From assembly GCA_937877655.1 (NCBI GenBank), contig CALFJC010000161.1, positions 1 through 22,203 on the forward strand: a DNA stretch of 22,203 bases. The letters run 5' to 3'. Positions 1 to 8,379 of the stretch are shown one piece after another. The notes beneath the pieces were generated by a model, which was not told where the DNA came from, ran no database searches, and was given only the letters and a program-made list of their open reading frames with translations. The stretch is from an uncultured Selenomonadales bacterium (GTDB lineage: Bacteria; Bacillota; Negativicutes; Selenomonadales; Selenomonadaceae). The translations under genes were made by a program, and so were the position numbers. Position 1 is the stretch's first letter. Every line of letters begins with the position of its first letter.

Positions 1-8
1 TTCTTTTG

Positions 9-40
9 CAACTTTTCTTTGGGCAAGCAAAGAAAAGTTG
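9..40. repeat. Perfect 13-bp inverted repeat
   Basis: CAACTTTTCTTTG at 9-21 and its exact reverse complement at 28-40 enclose the 6-nt loop GGCAAG. It lies about 90 bp beyond the ftsW stop codon on the minus strand. It could end that transcript, but no T-tract follows on either strand, so it may equally be an interspersed palindromic repeat. Positions 41-130 hold nothing else I can recognise. Confidence 0.6.
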
Positions 41-130
41 ATCCTAATTACAAAAAATATTTTTAAACTCAATCGAAGTTCGCGACAGCGTTTCGGCAAA
101 CCCACACTTTTTAAAAGCGGGGGCAACTTC

Positions 131-1264
131 TCATTTTTTGTCGCTCTGCTTGCCAATGTTCACCAGAATTCCAATCGCCGCCATCGTGACAATTAACGAA
201 GTTCCGCCGTAACTTATGAACGGCAACGGCACTCCGACAACCGGCATCATCCCGCCGACCATAAATAAATTTGCTATCGCCTGCCCGACCACCAACAAAA
301 TTATCCCCATCGCCAAAACTTGCCCGTATTCGTCTTTCGCTCTGTTGGCAATGCGCGCCGCATAAACCGCAAACGCCGCGAACAACAGGAAAACAAAAAT
401 CGCGCCCAAAAATCCATTCTCCTGACAGAAAATTGCAAAGGCAAAATCCGTGTGCGCTTCGGGCAAATAATCATACTTGCTGACGCCCACGCCGAGCCCC
501 ATGCCCGTCAATTCGCCCGAACCTATCGCCGATAAAGATTGTACTGTTTGATAGCCGACATCCTGCGCGTCCGACCAAGGGTCATAAGCTATCAGCAAGC
601 GTTTAAGGCGATAAGGCTCGCGATAAATTAAAATCGCCGCGCCTAAGGCTGCTCCACCCAAAAGTTGCAAAATTCTGTTCCTGCTCAAGCCCGAAATCAT
701 CAACATTAAAAGCGGTATCCCAAAAATTATCGACGCCGTCCCCATGTCGGGCTCAAGCTCCGTTAAACCCGCAAACCCGCCGATTATCGCCATCTGAATT
801 GTCCAATAATGAAGTTCCTGCTCCGCTTTTATTTTTGAAGAAATGTAAGCCGCCGCAATCATTATCGAGACAAGTTTTGCCAATTCCGCCGGTTGAAATT
901 GTCCTATCGGCAAAGGAAGCCAGCGTTGCGCCCCGTTGACTACCGGACCGAAAATCAACACCGCGCCCAACGCCAGAAATGTTCCAATCACAAAAAATAA
1001 AATTACCCTGCGCCAAACATGATAATCAAACCGCAAGCACACGCCGAAAGCTATTAAGCCGATAAAAACATTGAAGATATGCCTTTTCAAAAAAAAGTAA
1101 GGCGTATCAAACTCCGCCTCCGCAAATATAAAACTTGAGCTGAATACATTTATCGTGCCTAAAATCAAAAGCACGACCGTTATCGCGATAATCGCTTCCA
1201 TGTCGCTTGTCCAAAATCTTTTTCCGGCGGCTTGATTCAGCTCCTTTTTCGGAACTTCAGCCAT
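131..1264 (-). CDS. ftsW: FtsW/RodA/SpoVE-family peptidoglycan glycosyltransferase (FtsW type)
   Basis: SEDS-family integral membrane protein of 377 residues, about ten hydrophobic segments from residue 23 to 371. Family hallmarks are visible: NGAQRW (110-115), FQPAE (123-127), EPDMGTA (171-177, where QPDLGT is usual), PEAHTDF (268-274) and GVPLPFISYGGTS (344-356). SEDS proteins polymerise lipid II into glycan strands in the inner membrane together with a class B penicillin-binding protein, at the septum (FtsW) or along the wall (RodA). The GVPLPFISYGGTS form fits FtsW/SpoVE better than RodA, but the exact role cannot be fixed from sequence. ATG start behind GGGGTGATTA. It lies only 12 bp after the DUF4422 gene, so the two are probably co-transcribed; no other division gene is adjacent, which is unlike the dcw cluster. 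Confidence 0.9.
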   Translation of the reverse strand: MAEVPKKELNQAAGKRFWTSDMEAIIAITVVLLILGTINVFSSSFIFAEAEFDTPYFFLKRHIFNVFIGLIAFGVCLRFDYHVWRRVILFFVIGTFLALGAVLIFGPVVNGAQRWLPLPIGQFQPAELAKLVSIMIAAAYISSKIKAEQELHYWTIQMAIIGGFAGLTELEPDMGTASIIFGIPLLMLMISGLSRNRILQLLGGAALGAAILIYREPYRLKRLLIAYDPWSDAQDVGYQTVQSLSAIGSGELTGMGLGVGVSKYDYLPEAHTDFAFAIFCQENGFLGAIFVFLLFAAFAVYAARIANRAKDEYGQVLAMGIILLVVGQAIANLFMVGGMMPVVGVPLPFISYGGTSLIVTMAAIGILVNIGKQSDKK

Positions 1265-1276
1265 TTAATCACCCCA

Positions 1277-2773
1277 TTAAATATTTTCTCTAAAAATAAT
1301 CGGGAGAGTTTTTATCTTCAACCGATTTTTTATCAGCCAAACCGTCATCAAATGTTCTGCGACAAAACTTATCGCCCGATATTCTCGCGGGTCGTCGGAG
1401 TTTTCAATTTCGGTCGTCGCCAAAATTTCTTCCGTCGCGTCGATTATAAACGAAAACAACCACTCGCAATAAGCCTCAAAAATTTTCTGCCGCGTAATGA
1501 AAATTTCGTAGCAGAAAACGCCGAAACTGTTCGTCACTCTGTCATAAGCCGCCAGATATTCGGGTTGACGAGCCGCAATATATTTTCTAATCGTCGCGAT
1601 AACTTTTTCCGCAAGTTTTTTGCCGCTCAACATGATTTTCCAATCGTAAAGCGCAATGTATCCGAATTTGCAATCCGAAACGATAATGTCGTTTTCGCGA
1701 AGAATTTCCTTAGCCTCGCTCTCCGATAAAAAATTTTCGCCGTCCGTCGTGAAAAATCTGCGGTAGTGCACAAAGCCGATAAAATTATGGCGCGTGTGTT
1801 TCCAAAGCCAATACAGCGCGGTTATCTCGTTCAGATAGGGATTCAAGCGGCTGATATTTTCTCCGCCGTCGTCGCCGAGATAACCGAAATTTTTTTTGGA
1901 AAGCGCGTGCCCCGCATGAATTATTTTGTAACCGTCGGGCAAAGTTTCAAGCCGAGCATCTTTGTGCGTGACGACGTAACAGGCAAAATCTGCGCGGACA
2001 ATTTTTTTCAAAAGAAACCAATGCCCGTTGACGGCTCCGAAGCGCAAAATTTTTTCAAAGGCATTTTCATTAGCCGCCAAAAATTTTTCAAGCGCGGAAT
2101 TTTTTCTCGCGAACGTCAAAATATTTTCCGACAAATCGTCCGTCTCAATCAGCGCGTCAATAAATTCTTCGGGCGTCCTTTCATTCGTCAAAAGGAGCGC
2201 GTCAAAAAATTTAAAGCGACATTCGGCAAGCGAAGAATAAATTTCGGAATAAAAATTTTCAAGCGCGGGATAATCTTCATTGGCAACGCCCGCAATTTTG
2301 CAATTCAAATCGGGGAACATGTAATAATCATTTTTGGCAAAAAAACCGTCCGCGTCCAAAGTTCGCGGGAGTTTCAAGGCGTGAATCAAATTAAAAATCT
2401 GTACGGCATTGTTCAACGAAAAAAAATTGTCCGCCGCATAATTCAAAAGCGTCGGCAACGTGACAACCCTGTCAATCAATTTCAGCGCGTACAATTCTCT
2501 GAAGCGCAACAAAAATTCATCGTGACTTTCAAAAACGATATAATCAGCCGCGCCGTCCAAAATTTTTCTCAACCCTGCAACGGAAATTTCTTCGCCGTCC
2601 AAAAAAATTTTGAAGTCGCCTTCGTTGAGAACAAAATTTTCAGCCGCCTCCGCGCTCGACGGAATTATAAATTCTCCGCGCTCCGCCGCGCCTCTGAAAG
2701 AAATTTTCCCGACAATCTCCGCGCTTGAAATTTTCTCCGAACTCCCGCGCAGAAGAATTTTTGGTTTGTACAA
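1277..2773 (-). CDS. DUF4422-domain protein, putative glycosyltransferase
   Basis: 498 residues from a TTG codon preceded by a GAGG ribosome site about 10 nt away; no ATG in the neighbourhood is better placed. The C-terminal half (about 262-495) carries the DUF4422 signature: YKIIHAGHA, GDDGGENIS (300-308), ELTALYWLWKH-like ITALYWLWKH (317-326) and HYRRFF (336-341). DUF4422 proteins occur in capsule, exopolysaccharide and glycan clusters and are regarded as glycosyltransferases; donor and acceptor are unknown. The N-terminal ~260 residues show no domain I recognise and no signal peptide or membrane segment, so the protein is probably cytoplasmic. It is the first gene of a two-gene unit with ftsW, with an extended -10 promoter just upstream. 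Confidence 0.75.
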   Translation of the reverse strand: MYKPKILLRGSSEKISSAEIVGKISFRGAAERGEFIIPSSAEAAENFVLNEGDFKIFLDGEEISVAGLRKILDGAADYIVFESHDEFLLRFRELYALKLIDRVVTLPTLLNYAADNFFSLNNAVQIFNLIHALKLPRTLDADGFFAKNDYYMFPDLNCKIAGVANEDYPALENFYSEIYSSLAECRFKFFDALLLTNERTPEEFIDALIETDDLSENILTFARKNSALEKFLAANENAFEKILRFGAVNGHWFLLKKIVRADFACYVVTHKDARLETLPDGYKIIHAGHALSKKNFGYLGDDGGENISRLNPYLNEITALYWLWKHTRHNFIGFVHYRRFFTTDGENFLSESEAKEILRENDIIVSDCKFGYIALYDWKIMLSGKKLAEKVIATIRKYIAARQPEYLAAYDRVTNSFGVFCYEIFITRQKIFEAYCEWLFSFIIDATEEILATTEIENSDDPREYRAISFVAEHLMTVWLIKNRLKIKTLPIIFRENI

Positions 2774-2803
2774 AATCTTATCGCCTCGCTTGAAATTTTC
2801 TTG

Positions 2804-2812
2804 ATAATAGCA
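2804..2812 (-). promoter_or_regulatory. Extended -10 promoter for the DUF4422-ftsW unit
   Basis: Read on the minus strand, TGC-TATTAT lies directly after the T-tract of the preceding kinase terminator and about 31 nt before the TTG start. No good -35 is visible, as expected for an extended -10 element. The same layout of terminator T-tract followed by TGC-TATAAT recurs at 18598-18605. Confidence 0.5.
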
Positions 2813-2854
2813 AAAAAAAACTCCCGCCGCAAATTTTTTCGAGCGCGGCAGGAG
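2812..2854 (-). terminator. Intrinsic terminator of the hybrid kinase gene
   Basis: On the minus strand CTCCTGCCGC and GCGGCGGGAG (one U-G pair) form a 10-bp stem around a 14-nt loop, followed by nine T residues. It begins 7 bp after the kinase stop codon. Confidence 0.9.
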
Positions 2855-2861
2855 ATAATTT

Positions 2862-5800
2862 TTACTTCAAATATTTCTTCAGCATGTCAATGAGTTTCGG
2901 AATGTCGAGCGGCTTGGCTAAATGATCGTCCATGCCCGCCTTAATCGCATTTTCTTTATCCTCTTCAAAAGCATTCGCCGTCATCGCGACAATCGGAACT
3001 TTTTGCGCGTCCTTGCGCCTTAAGGCACGAATATTTCTCGTCGCGTCGTAGCCGTTCATCACGGGCATTTGAACATCCATCAAAATTATGTCGTAATGAT
3101 TCGGCGGAGAATCTTTAACCATTTGCACGGCGTCGGAGCCGTCGCTCGCGTCTTCAACGTCAAGCCCAATCTCCGTCAAAATCGCCTTTGCAATTTCACG
3201 ATTGACTTCAATATCTTCAACCAACAAAACGCGCTTGCCGCTAAAGTCAGTCGCCGATAAAACATTGTGTTTATCTTCTTCCTGATCTCGCCCGTTAATC
3301 GCTCTCGAAAGAGCATTTTTCAAATCGGAACGGAACAGCGGCTTTGTGCAAAAAGTTGTAACGCCCGCCGCCTTCGCCTCAGCCTCAATGTCCGAATAAT
3401 CATAAGCCGTCAAAATTATGAACGGCGCAGTCGAGCCGACAACACGGCGAATTTGTCGGACGGTTTCAATTCCGTTTTGGTCGGGCATCAGCCAATCGAT
3501 TATGTACGCGCTGAAAGGATCGTCGTCAAGGGCACGACCTGCGCGGAAAACCGCCTCGCGAGAAGAAGTCGTCCATTCTGAACGCATCCCCATTTGCTTA
3601 AGCATTTCGGTTACGGATTCGCAGGTATTAAAATCATCGTCGACAACCAAAGTCCTTAAGCCCGTCAATTCTTGGACGGAAATTTGTTTGACATTGTGTT
3701 GAAGTTTCAAATCGAGCGTCACGGTAAATTCCGAGCCTTTATCCTTTTCGCTCTCAACGGTAATTTCTCCGCCCATAAGCTCAACCATTTTTTTGGTTAT
3801 CGACATGCCGAGCCCCGTCCCTTGAATGCCGCTCTTCGTTGAAGTCTCTTCGCGTTCAAAGGCGTCGAACACATGCTTTAAAAATTCTTTGCTCATGCCC
3901 AAGCCGTTATCTTTAATTCGGAATTCATATTTTGCGTAGCCGGGAATTTCGGATTCGGATTGAGAAATGCGGAAGAAAATCGAGCCGGTCGAAGGCGTGT
4001 ACTTCACCGCGTTACTCAAAATATTTATCAAAACCTGATTGATTTTCAACTGGTCGGCGTAAATATCTTCGTTCTTGACTTTGAAGGCGTCGATTTGGAA
4101 TTTCTGTTGCTTGGCGTTTATCTGCGGCTGAATAATATGAATCAGATTGTGAACAAGATCGGAAAGATTGCATTCCTGCTCGGCGACTTCGACGCGCCCG
4201 CTTTCAATTCGGCTCATGTCGAGAATATCATTTATCAAGCCGAGCAAATGATTGCTTGACGACAAAACTTTTTCCAGAGAATCTTTTACCTGCGTTCGAT
4301 TTTCAAAGTGGCGCAGTGCCAAATTCGTAAAGCCTATAATGGCATTCATCGGAGTTCGTATGTCGTGGCTCATGTTTGAAAGAAAAGTTGTCTTTGAAGC
4401 GTTGGCATGTTGCGCTTGCGCCAGAGCATCGGCAAGTTCCTGATTTTTTGCAAGAGCCTCGCGAGTTTGTTCGTCAACATTTGCAAAGCCGACACCCACC
4501 GCGTGCATATCCTTATCAATCTTGGCAATGCGAATCATCATGAAATGTTCTTCGCCGTAGCGCGTCAAAAGATAACGCAGAGAAATAATTTCTTTGTCGG
4601 CAAGTTGCGAACGAATATTTTCCGGCTTGACGAAATCCAAAAGTGCCTCGCGATCATTCGGGTGAACATAATCTTTCGCGTAAGTTACCATTGCCGCTTG
4701 GAATTTTACAACGTCACTTTGTTTTCGGTTAAGTTGCTTGCCTACGTCGGGCGCGACGCGATAGCAAACCGCTTCATCCGAATCCAAATTCAAATGATAA
4801 ACCAGCCGATAATCCACAGTCAAAGCCTGAATCATTTCGCTTTGACGCCGCCGCCGCCGTTCTTCCGAAAGTAATTGTGTTTGCAAGCGCAATTTTTCTT
4901 CCATTTCTTCGCGCTTAACTCGGTTTTCGGTCTCGGAAATATTTTTTTGATGGAGGAGCCGCTGATTTTTCCGCGCCTGAAAAACTATCAAGGCAAAGAT
5001 AACTATCATTGCTACCGCCATTAAAATTGTTCTGAAAGTCGACATGCGCAACATTTCTGCATTCACGGCGGAAAGTTCTTCTTCGATTGTGCTTTCACGA
5101 ATCAAATAAGTCAGCATCCAACCCGTGCCTTCGACGGGACGATAATAAAGAGACTCTTTCACGCCGCGAAATGTGAACGAGGACATTCCTTGAAGATTGT
5201 TTTGAAAGTCCTTCTTGAGTTTTTCCAACGAGCTGTCTTTATCGAAAGTCGCATCTTCGAGCGCAACCAAAAGATTTGTGCCGCTGTCGAGACTGCCGAG
5301 CACCGCGTCCGTGAGAGATTCGCCGTTCGTGTCATACAAGTTGGAAAAAGTCATTGCTGTAGTTGTGGTGTGGCGCAAAAGTCCTTCGAGCAAATCTTGG
5401 GTCTTGTCCATTATGAAACAACTTTTTAACGGCACGCCTTGAAAATTTATGTTTTCGACGGGCACAACGACGGCAACGATTTTATCTTTCGTGAAAACTT
5501 TTGGTATGGAGAGATTTTCGTTTGCAAAAAAATATTCGCCGGGATTGGGCGCGATGCCTTCGGGCGTGAAGACGGAGCCTTTTTCATTCACGAAACCGAT
5601 TTGCTCAACGTTGTAAAGAATTTTCATTCTGCCGAGAAAAACATTGAGGGCTTCGGGAGTTTGCAAATCATTGGCGTTTAAAATCTTCAGAGCATTTCTG
5701 ATCTGCGAAACGTTTCGTCTTATTCGGGCGATTATGACTTGTTCTCGGCGGTCAACAAGTTCGCGCAGATAAACTCGGCTGACGGCGTGGACGGCTTCGC

Positions 5801-5936
5801 TTGTGCCGCTCCGTTCGTTGCGACTTATCCAAGCAGTCGAGATAATCAAAAGCAACGCAACAATCACGCCGCCCACCATCGCCGTTGAGATTGTGCGCTT
5901 GTCTTGTTTATTTTCGGTTGAATTTTTCTCTTCCAT
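2862..5936 (-). CDS. Membrane-bound hybrid sensor histidine kinase with two receiver domains
   Basis: 1024 residues from the ATG at 5936, chosen because GTGAGG lies 8 nt upstream; a TTG 18 bp earlier has no ribosome site. Order of domains: TM1 (about 16-38), an extracytoplasmic sensor of about 260 residues, TM2 (about 302-320), a charged coiled coil (325-370), a PAS-like stretch (about 370-490), HisKA with H-box MSHDIRTP (His 524), HATPase with N-box NQVLINILSNAV, G-boxes DNGLGMS and GTGLGMS, then REC1 (Asp 814 in IIDWLMP, Lys in CTKPL) and REC2 (Asp 954 in LMDVQMP, Lys 1008 in AKPL). No HPt domain follows, so phosphotransfer must end elsewhere. Sensor ligand unknown; the fold resembles Cache-type sensors in size and position only. 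No partner regulator lies next to it, and it has its own promoter and terminator. Confidence 0.93.
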   Translation of the reverse strand: MEEKNSTENKQDKRTISTAMVGGVIVALLLIISTAWISRNERSGTSEAVHAVSRVYLRELVDRREQVIIARIRRNVSQIRNALKILNANDLQTPEALNVFLGRMKILYNVEQIGFVNEKGSVFTPEGIAPNPGEYFFANENLSIPKVFTKDKIVAVVVPVENINFQGVPLKSCFIMDKTQDLLEGLLRHTTTTAMTFSNLYDTNGESLTDAVLGSLDSGTNLLVALEDATFDKDSSLEKLKKDFQNNLQGMSSFTFRGVKESLYYRPVEGTGWMLTYLIRESTIEEELSAVNAEMLRMSTFRTILMAVAMIVIFALIVFQARKNQRLLHQKNISETENRVKREEMEEKLRLQTQLLSEERRRRRQSEMIQALTVDYRLVYHLNLDSDEAVCYRVAPDVGKQLNRKQSDVVKFQAAMVTYAKDYVHPNDREALLDFVKPENIRSQLADKEIISLRYLLTRYGEEHFMMIRIAKIDKDMHAVGVGFANVDEQTREALAKNQELADALAQAQHANASKTTFLSNMSHDIRTPMNAIIGFTNLALRHFENRTQVKDSLEKVLSSSNHLLGLINDILDMSRIESGRVEVAEQECNLSDLVHNLIHIIQPQINAKQQKFQIDAFKVKNEDIYADQLKINQVLINILSNAVKYTPSTGSIFFRISQSESEIPGYAKYEFRIKDNGLGMSKEFLKHVFDAFEREETSTKSGIQGTGLGMSITKKMVELMGGEITVESEKDKGSEFTVTLDLKLQHNVKQISVQELTGLRTLVVDDDFNTCESVTEMLKQMGMRSEWTTSSREAVFRAGRALDDDPFSAYIIDWLMPDQNGIETVRQIRRVVGSTAPFIILTAYDYSDIEAEAKAAGVTTFCTKPLFRSDLKNALSRAINGRDQEEDKHNVLSATDFSGKRVLLVEDIEVNREIAKAILTEIGLDVEDASDGSDAVQMVKDSPPNHYDIILMDVQMPVMNGYDATRNIRALRRKDAQKVPIVAMTANAFEEDKENAIKAGMDDHLAKPLDIPKLIDMLKKYLK

Positions 5937-5968
5937 GATTTGAACCTCACGCAAAATTTTCTGCGCAG

Positions 5969-5997
5969 ATTTTATTAGAATCGGTTAAATATATCAA
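5969..5997 (-). promoter_or_regulatory. Sigma-70-type promoter of the kinase gene
   Basis: On the minus strand TTGATA and TAAAAT are separated by exactly 17 nt and lie 33 nt before the ATG at 5936. It is back to back with the plus-strand promoter at 6033-6061. Confidence 0.7.
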
Positions 5998-6032
5998 GCG
6001 TTATTTTCGCGCCCGCTTTCGGGAAATTTTTA

Positions 6033-6061
6033 TTGAGATTTTAATTTGCCTCTGATATATT
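6033..6061 (+). promoter_or_regulatory. Sigma-70-type promoter of the CsgG/FlgT-like unit
   Basis: TTGAGA at 6033-6038, a 17-nt spacer and TATATT at 6056-6061, followed by a very strong ribosome site (AAGGAGG at 6078-6084). It probably drives the genes from 6094 to 9195, since no terminator is seen before 9215. Confidence 0.7.
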
Positions 6062-6093
6062 AAAAAAAATTTTCGATAAGGAGGAGGAGTGCC

Positions 6094-6954
6094 GTGATTT
6101 TCATGAAAAAAATTTTTGCGGCAATGTGCGCGATTATGATTTTGAGTTCGCTGAACTGCGCCGCCGCAAAAAAAATCGTCGCCGTCATGCCGCTTGAAAA
6201 TGTTTCGGGCTATGACGAAGAAAAAGTCGCCGAAATTATGACCGAACAATTAATTGTTGCGATACACTCTGCGGGAACTTATACTGTCGTCGAAAGAACT
6301 CAACTCGGCGCGATACTCAAGGAGCAAGGTTTTCAAAATGTCGCCGTCGACCCGGACAAAGCCGTTGAGCTTGGAAAATTGAGCGGCGCAGATTATACAC
6401 TGCTTGGAAAAGTGACGATGGCTTTCGTCGAACAAAATCCCACTGCAACTGCCATTGCGACAATCGGATCGGCTTTGGGGCTCGGCGGAATTCAAGAGAC
6501 GGCGGGCGGTTTCCTTCACAAGTTCAAAGGGAAAATCGGCTTGGAATATCGGCTTGTCGACAACACGACGGGCGAAATTATTACCGCAAAAATCGTCGAA
6601 GGCAACAAGAGCGGTTCAAGTGTGGCGAGTGCTTTTCATAACGCCTGCAAAAATGCCGCCGATAATTTTTTAAAGGACATTGACAGCGTTAATCCTTTCC
6701 GCGCTCGCGTCGCAGAAATTTCCGGTTCGGACATTTACATTGATCACGGCTCGGACAGCGGGCTTCGGCGCGGAGAGATTTTAATTGTTGCCCGCGAAAC
6801 TTCGCCGATCGTTGTGAACGGAAAAATTGTCGGCATGAAACAAAATGAAGTCGGCAAAATTAAAGTTATCGAAGTCTATTCCGATTATGCGATTTGCAGG
6901 GCGGAAGAACATTCTAACGCAATTCATAAGGGCGACATTGTCAAAAGGAGTTGA
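6094..6954 (+). CDS. CsgG-like secreted protein with FlgT-C-like C-terminal domain
   Basis: 286 residues. The GTG at 6094 is 9 nt after AAGGAGG; the ATG at 6103 would be 18 nt away. A signal peptide (to about residue 25, ending CAAA) is followed by a CsgG/TolB-N-type domain (about 27-195): IVAVMPLENVSG, an EQL helix, TVVERTQLGAILKEQG and GADYTLLGKV are typical. The Cys at 22 is in SLNC, a poor lipobox, so a lipoprotein is unlikely. The last ~85 residues (IYIDHGSDSGLRRGEIL...IGKIKV-like GKIKVIEVYSDYAICRA...IHKGDIVKR) resemble the C-terminal SH3-like domain of the flagellar H-ring protein FlgT. The next gene, 4 bp on, carries a FlgT-N-like domain. Role inferred: periplasmic or outer-membrane-associated assembly factor; not the curli pore itself, because no other curli gene is present. 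Confidence 0.75.
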   Translation: MIFMKKIFAAMCAIMILSSLNCAAAKKIVAVMPLENVSGYDEEKVAEIMTEQLIVAIHSAGTYTVVERTQLGAILKEQGFQNVAVDPDKAVELGKLSGADYTLLGKVTMAFVEQNPTATAIATIGSALGLGGIQETAGGFLHKFKGKIGLEYRLVDNTTGEIITAKIVEGNKSGSSVASAFHNACKNAADNFLKDIDSVNPFRARVAEISGSDIYIDHGSDSGLRRGEILIVARETSPIVVNGKIVGMKQNEVGKIKVIEVYSDYAICRAEEHSNAIHKGDIVKRS

Positions 6955-6958
6955 CGAC

Positions 6959-8050
6959 ATGAAAAAGTTTGTGATAATAATTTTTTCGTTGCTGATGATA
7001 ATCTGCGCGGAGGCGGCGGCAAAAAATATTACGGTGACGGGCACGGGCATGACGCCTTCCGAAGCAGAAAATGATGCGTTGCGGGCGGCTGTGGAAAATA
7101 CTTTGGGCGTGCTCGTCGATTCCGAAACGCTCGTTCAAAATCAAATGTTAATCAGCGATCAAATTTATACGCAGTCTCGCGGCTTCGTCAATGATTATTA
7201 CGTTGTGAGCCGCGAACAAATCGGAGAAATTTGGCGCGTCACGATTAATGCCGAAATTGATACTCAACCCGATTCAAAACTTATGAGTGAACTTGCTCGG
7301 CTTGGAATTATCAATGTTCAACTTCGCAACCCGAAAATCGCGGTTTATGTTCCCGAACAACATTTAAATTACAACGTCGGCGGTTCGGGCGGCGAAACTG
7401 CCATTGTCAAAACTTTGCTTAACGCGGGCTTTTCAAATGTCGTCGAAGTCGGCACGGGCTTAAATTATCAAAGCCCGATGGCAATGAACGTTGCGCAGAT
7501 GAAACAGGCGGCGCAAAATTTCAGCGCAGATATTATGATTGTCGGAGAAAGTTTCAGCGAAGGCGTCGGAGATCTCGGAAATTATTTGCCGGGCAATCAG
7601 CGAACGAATATGGAAGCTTGCCGCGCCCGCGTTGAAGCAAAAATGTTTGTCGTGAGGACGGGACAAGTTATCGCGGCGGACGGAAAATACGGCTCGGCTT
7701 ACGATAATTCTCAAGCCATTGCCGCGAAAAAAGCTCTGGCGTCGGCGGGCGAACAGATGGGAAATTATTTCGTCGAGCAGATAACGGGCATGTACACCAG
7801 CCGTCAAGCCGTCGAAGTCATTGTTTACGGCGCGGATTTTTCCAAAATAAATCTTGTGCAAAATGCGTTGGGAAAAATCAGCCGCGTCAAGACCGTAAAT
7901 CTTTCGAGCTACGAAAACGGGCGGGCAATTTTCAATGTCGGTTACGGCGGCTCTCCGCAAACTCTTTTCAACGAATTGCAAGCCGTCACGAACGCCGATT
8001 TAGTTTTGCAGTCTTTGACTTACAGCACGCTTACAATTTACGTAAAATAG
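6959..8050 (+). CDS. FlgT-N-like secreted protein
   Basis: 363 residues from the ATG 8 nt after AAAAGGAG; a longer frame upstream overlaps the preceding gene and lacks a site. Signal peptide (about 1-21, AEAAA) and then a FlgT-N/LPP20-like domain (about 23-102): ITVTGTGMTPSEAENDALRA is the usual opening, followed by VLVDSETLVQNQ, YTQSRGFVNDYYVVSRE and WRVTINAEI. Residues 113-280 look like a FlgT middle or CsgG-type alpha/beta domain (KIAVYVPE, IVKTLLNAGF, ADIMIVGESF). Residues about 286-363 form a small alpha/beta domain I cannot name. It is 4 bp after the CsgG-like gene, and the two together contain the domain types found in one FlgT polypeptide. FlgT stabilises the outer-membrane part of the sheathed Vibrio flagellar motor; the same role here is only inference. 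Confidence 0.7.
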   Translation: MKKFVIIIFSLLMIICAEAAAKNITVTGTGMTPSEAENDALRAAVENTLGVLVDSETLVQNQMLISDQIYTQSRGFVNDYYVVSREQIGEIWRVTINAEIDTQPDSKLMSELARLGIINVQLRNPKIAVYVPEQHLNYNVGGSGGETAIVKTLLNAGFSNVVEVGTGLNYQSPMAMNVAQMKQAAQNFSADIMIVGESFSEGVGDLGNYLPGNQRTNMEACRARVEAKMFVVRTGQVIAADGKYGSAYDNSQAIAAKKALASAGEQMGNYFVEQITGMYTSRQAVEVIVYGADFSKINLVQNALGKISRVKTVNLSSYENGRAIFNVGYGGSPQTLFNELQAVTNADLVLQSLTYSTLTIYVK

Positions 8051-8114
8051 GTTATAGCTGATAGGTTATAGCTGATAGGAGGGAAAAGCTATAAGCTATA
8101 AGCTATAAGCTAAC
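8048..8114 (+). repeat. Heptanucleotide and 14-bp repeats between the flgT-like and bofA genes
   Basis: Two direct copies of GGTTATAGCTGATA are followed by more than three copies of the heptamer AGCTATA. The two halves are complementary (TTATAGCT against AGCTATAA), so the transcript could fold into a long hairpin. It covers the whole gap between the two genes and ends just before the BofA ribosome site. Confidence 0.85.
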
Positions 8115-8127
8115 AGGAGGAATGAAA

Positions 8128-8367
8128 ATGATTGAAATCAGTATCGGATTGGTTGCGGGCATTTTGATAATTCTCGCGCTGAAATTTTTTATCGAGTTGC
8201 CGTTCAAAATTATTTGGAACAGTTTAATCGGCGCGGCGATTCTTTACCTTGTGAACTTGACGGGCTTTATCGTCATAAAAATTACTTTTGTACACGCGCT
8301 GATTGTCGGTTTATTCGGAGTGCCGGGCTTGATTTTGCTTGCGTTTTATCTGAACTTCATCAAGTAA
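8128..8367 (+). CDS. bofA: BofA-family membrane protein (pro-sigma-K processing inhibitor family)
   Basis: 79 residues, almost entirely hydrophobic, with two or three membrane segments (about 5-20, 32-50, 58-75). The BofA family pattern is clear: a short leucine-rich first segment, LPFKIIWNSLIGAAILYLVN, then HALIVGLFGVPGLILL near the C-terminus. The ATG at 8128 is used because it is 7 nt after AGGAGG; the ATG at 8122 is only 1 nt away. In Bacillus, BofA holds the intramembrane protease SpoIVFB inactive in the forespore membrane until late sporulation. Homologues occur in Firmicutes that do not sporulate, where the role is unknown. Here it sits between envelope proteins, with no sporulation gene in the window, so control of some other membrane protease is possible but unproven. 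Confidence 0.85.
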   Translation: MIEISIGLVAGILIILALKFFIELPFKIIWNSLIGAAILYLVNLTGFIVIKITFVHALIVGLFGVPGLILLAFYLNFIK

Positions 8368-8379
8368 AGGACAAATGGC

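Noticed and set aside
9..40. Intrinsic terminator of ftsW
   Set aside because: The 13-bp stem is perfect but no T-tract follows on the minus strand, so I report it only as an inverted repeat.
1766..2728. Plus-strand ORF of 320 codons
   Set aside because: Antisense to the DUF4422 gene; the product is a Phe/Arg/Lys/Ile-rich shadow with no recognisable domain, while the minus strand shows clear motifs.
6845..6958. 38-codon extension at the 5' end of the FlgT-N-like gene
   Set aside because: It overlaps the CsgG-like gene, hides the signal peptide and lacks a ribosome site; the ATG at 6959 has AAAAGGAG and starts a proper signal peptide.
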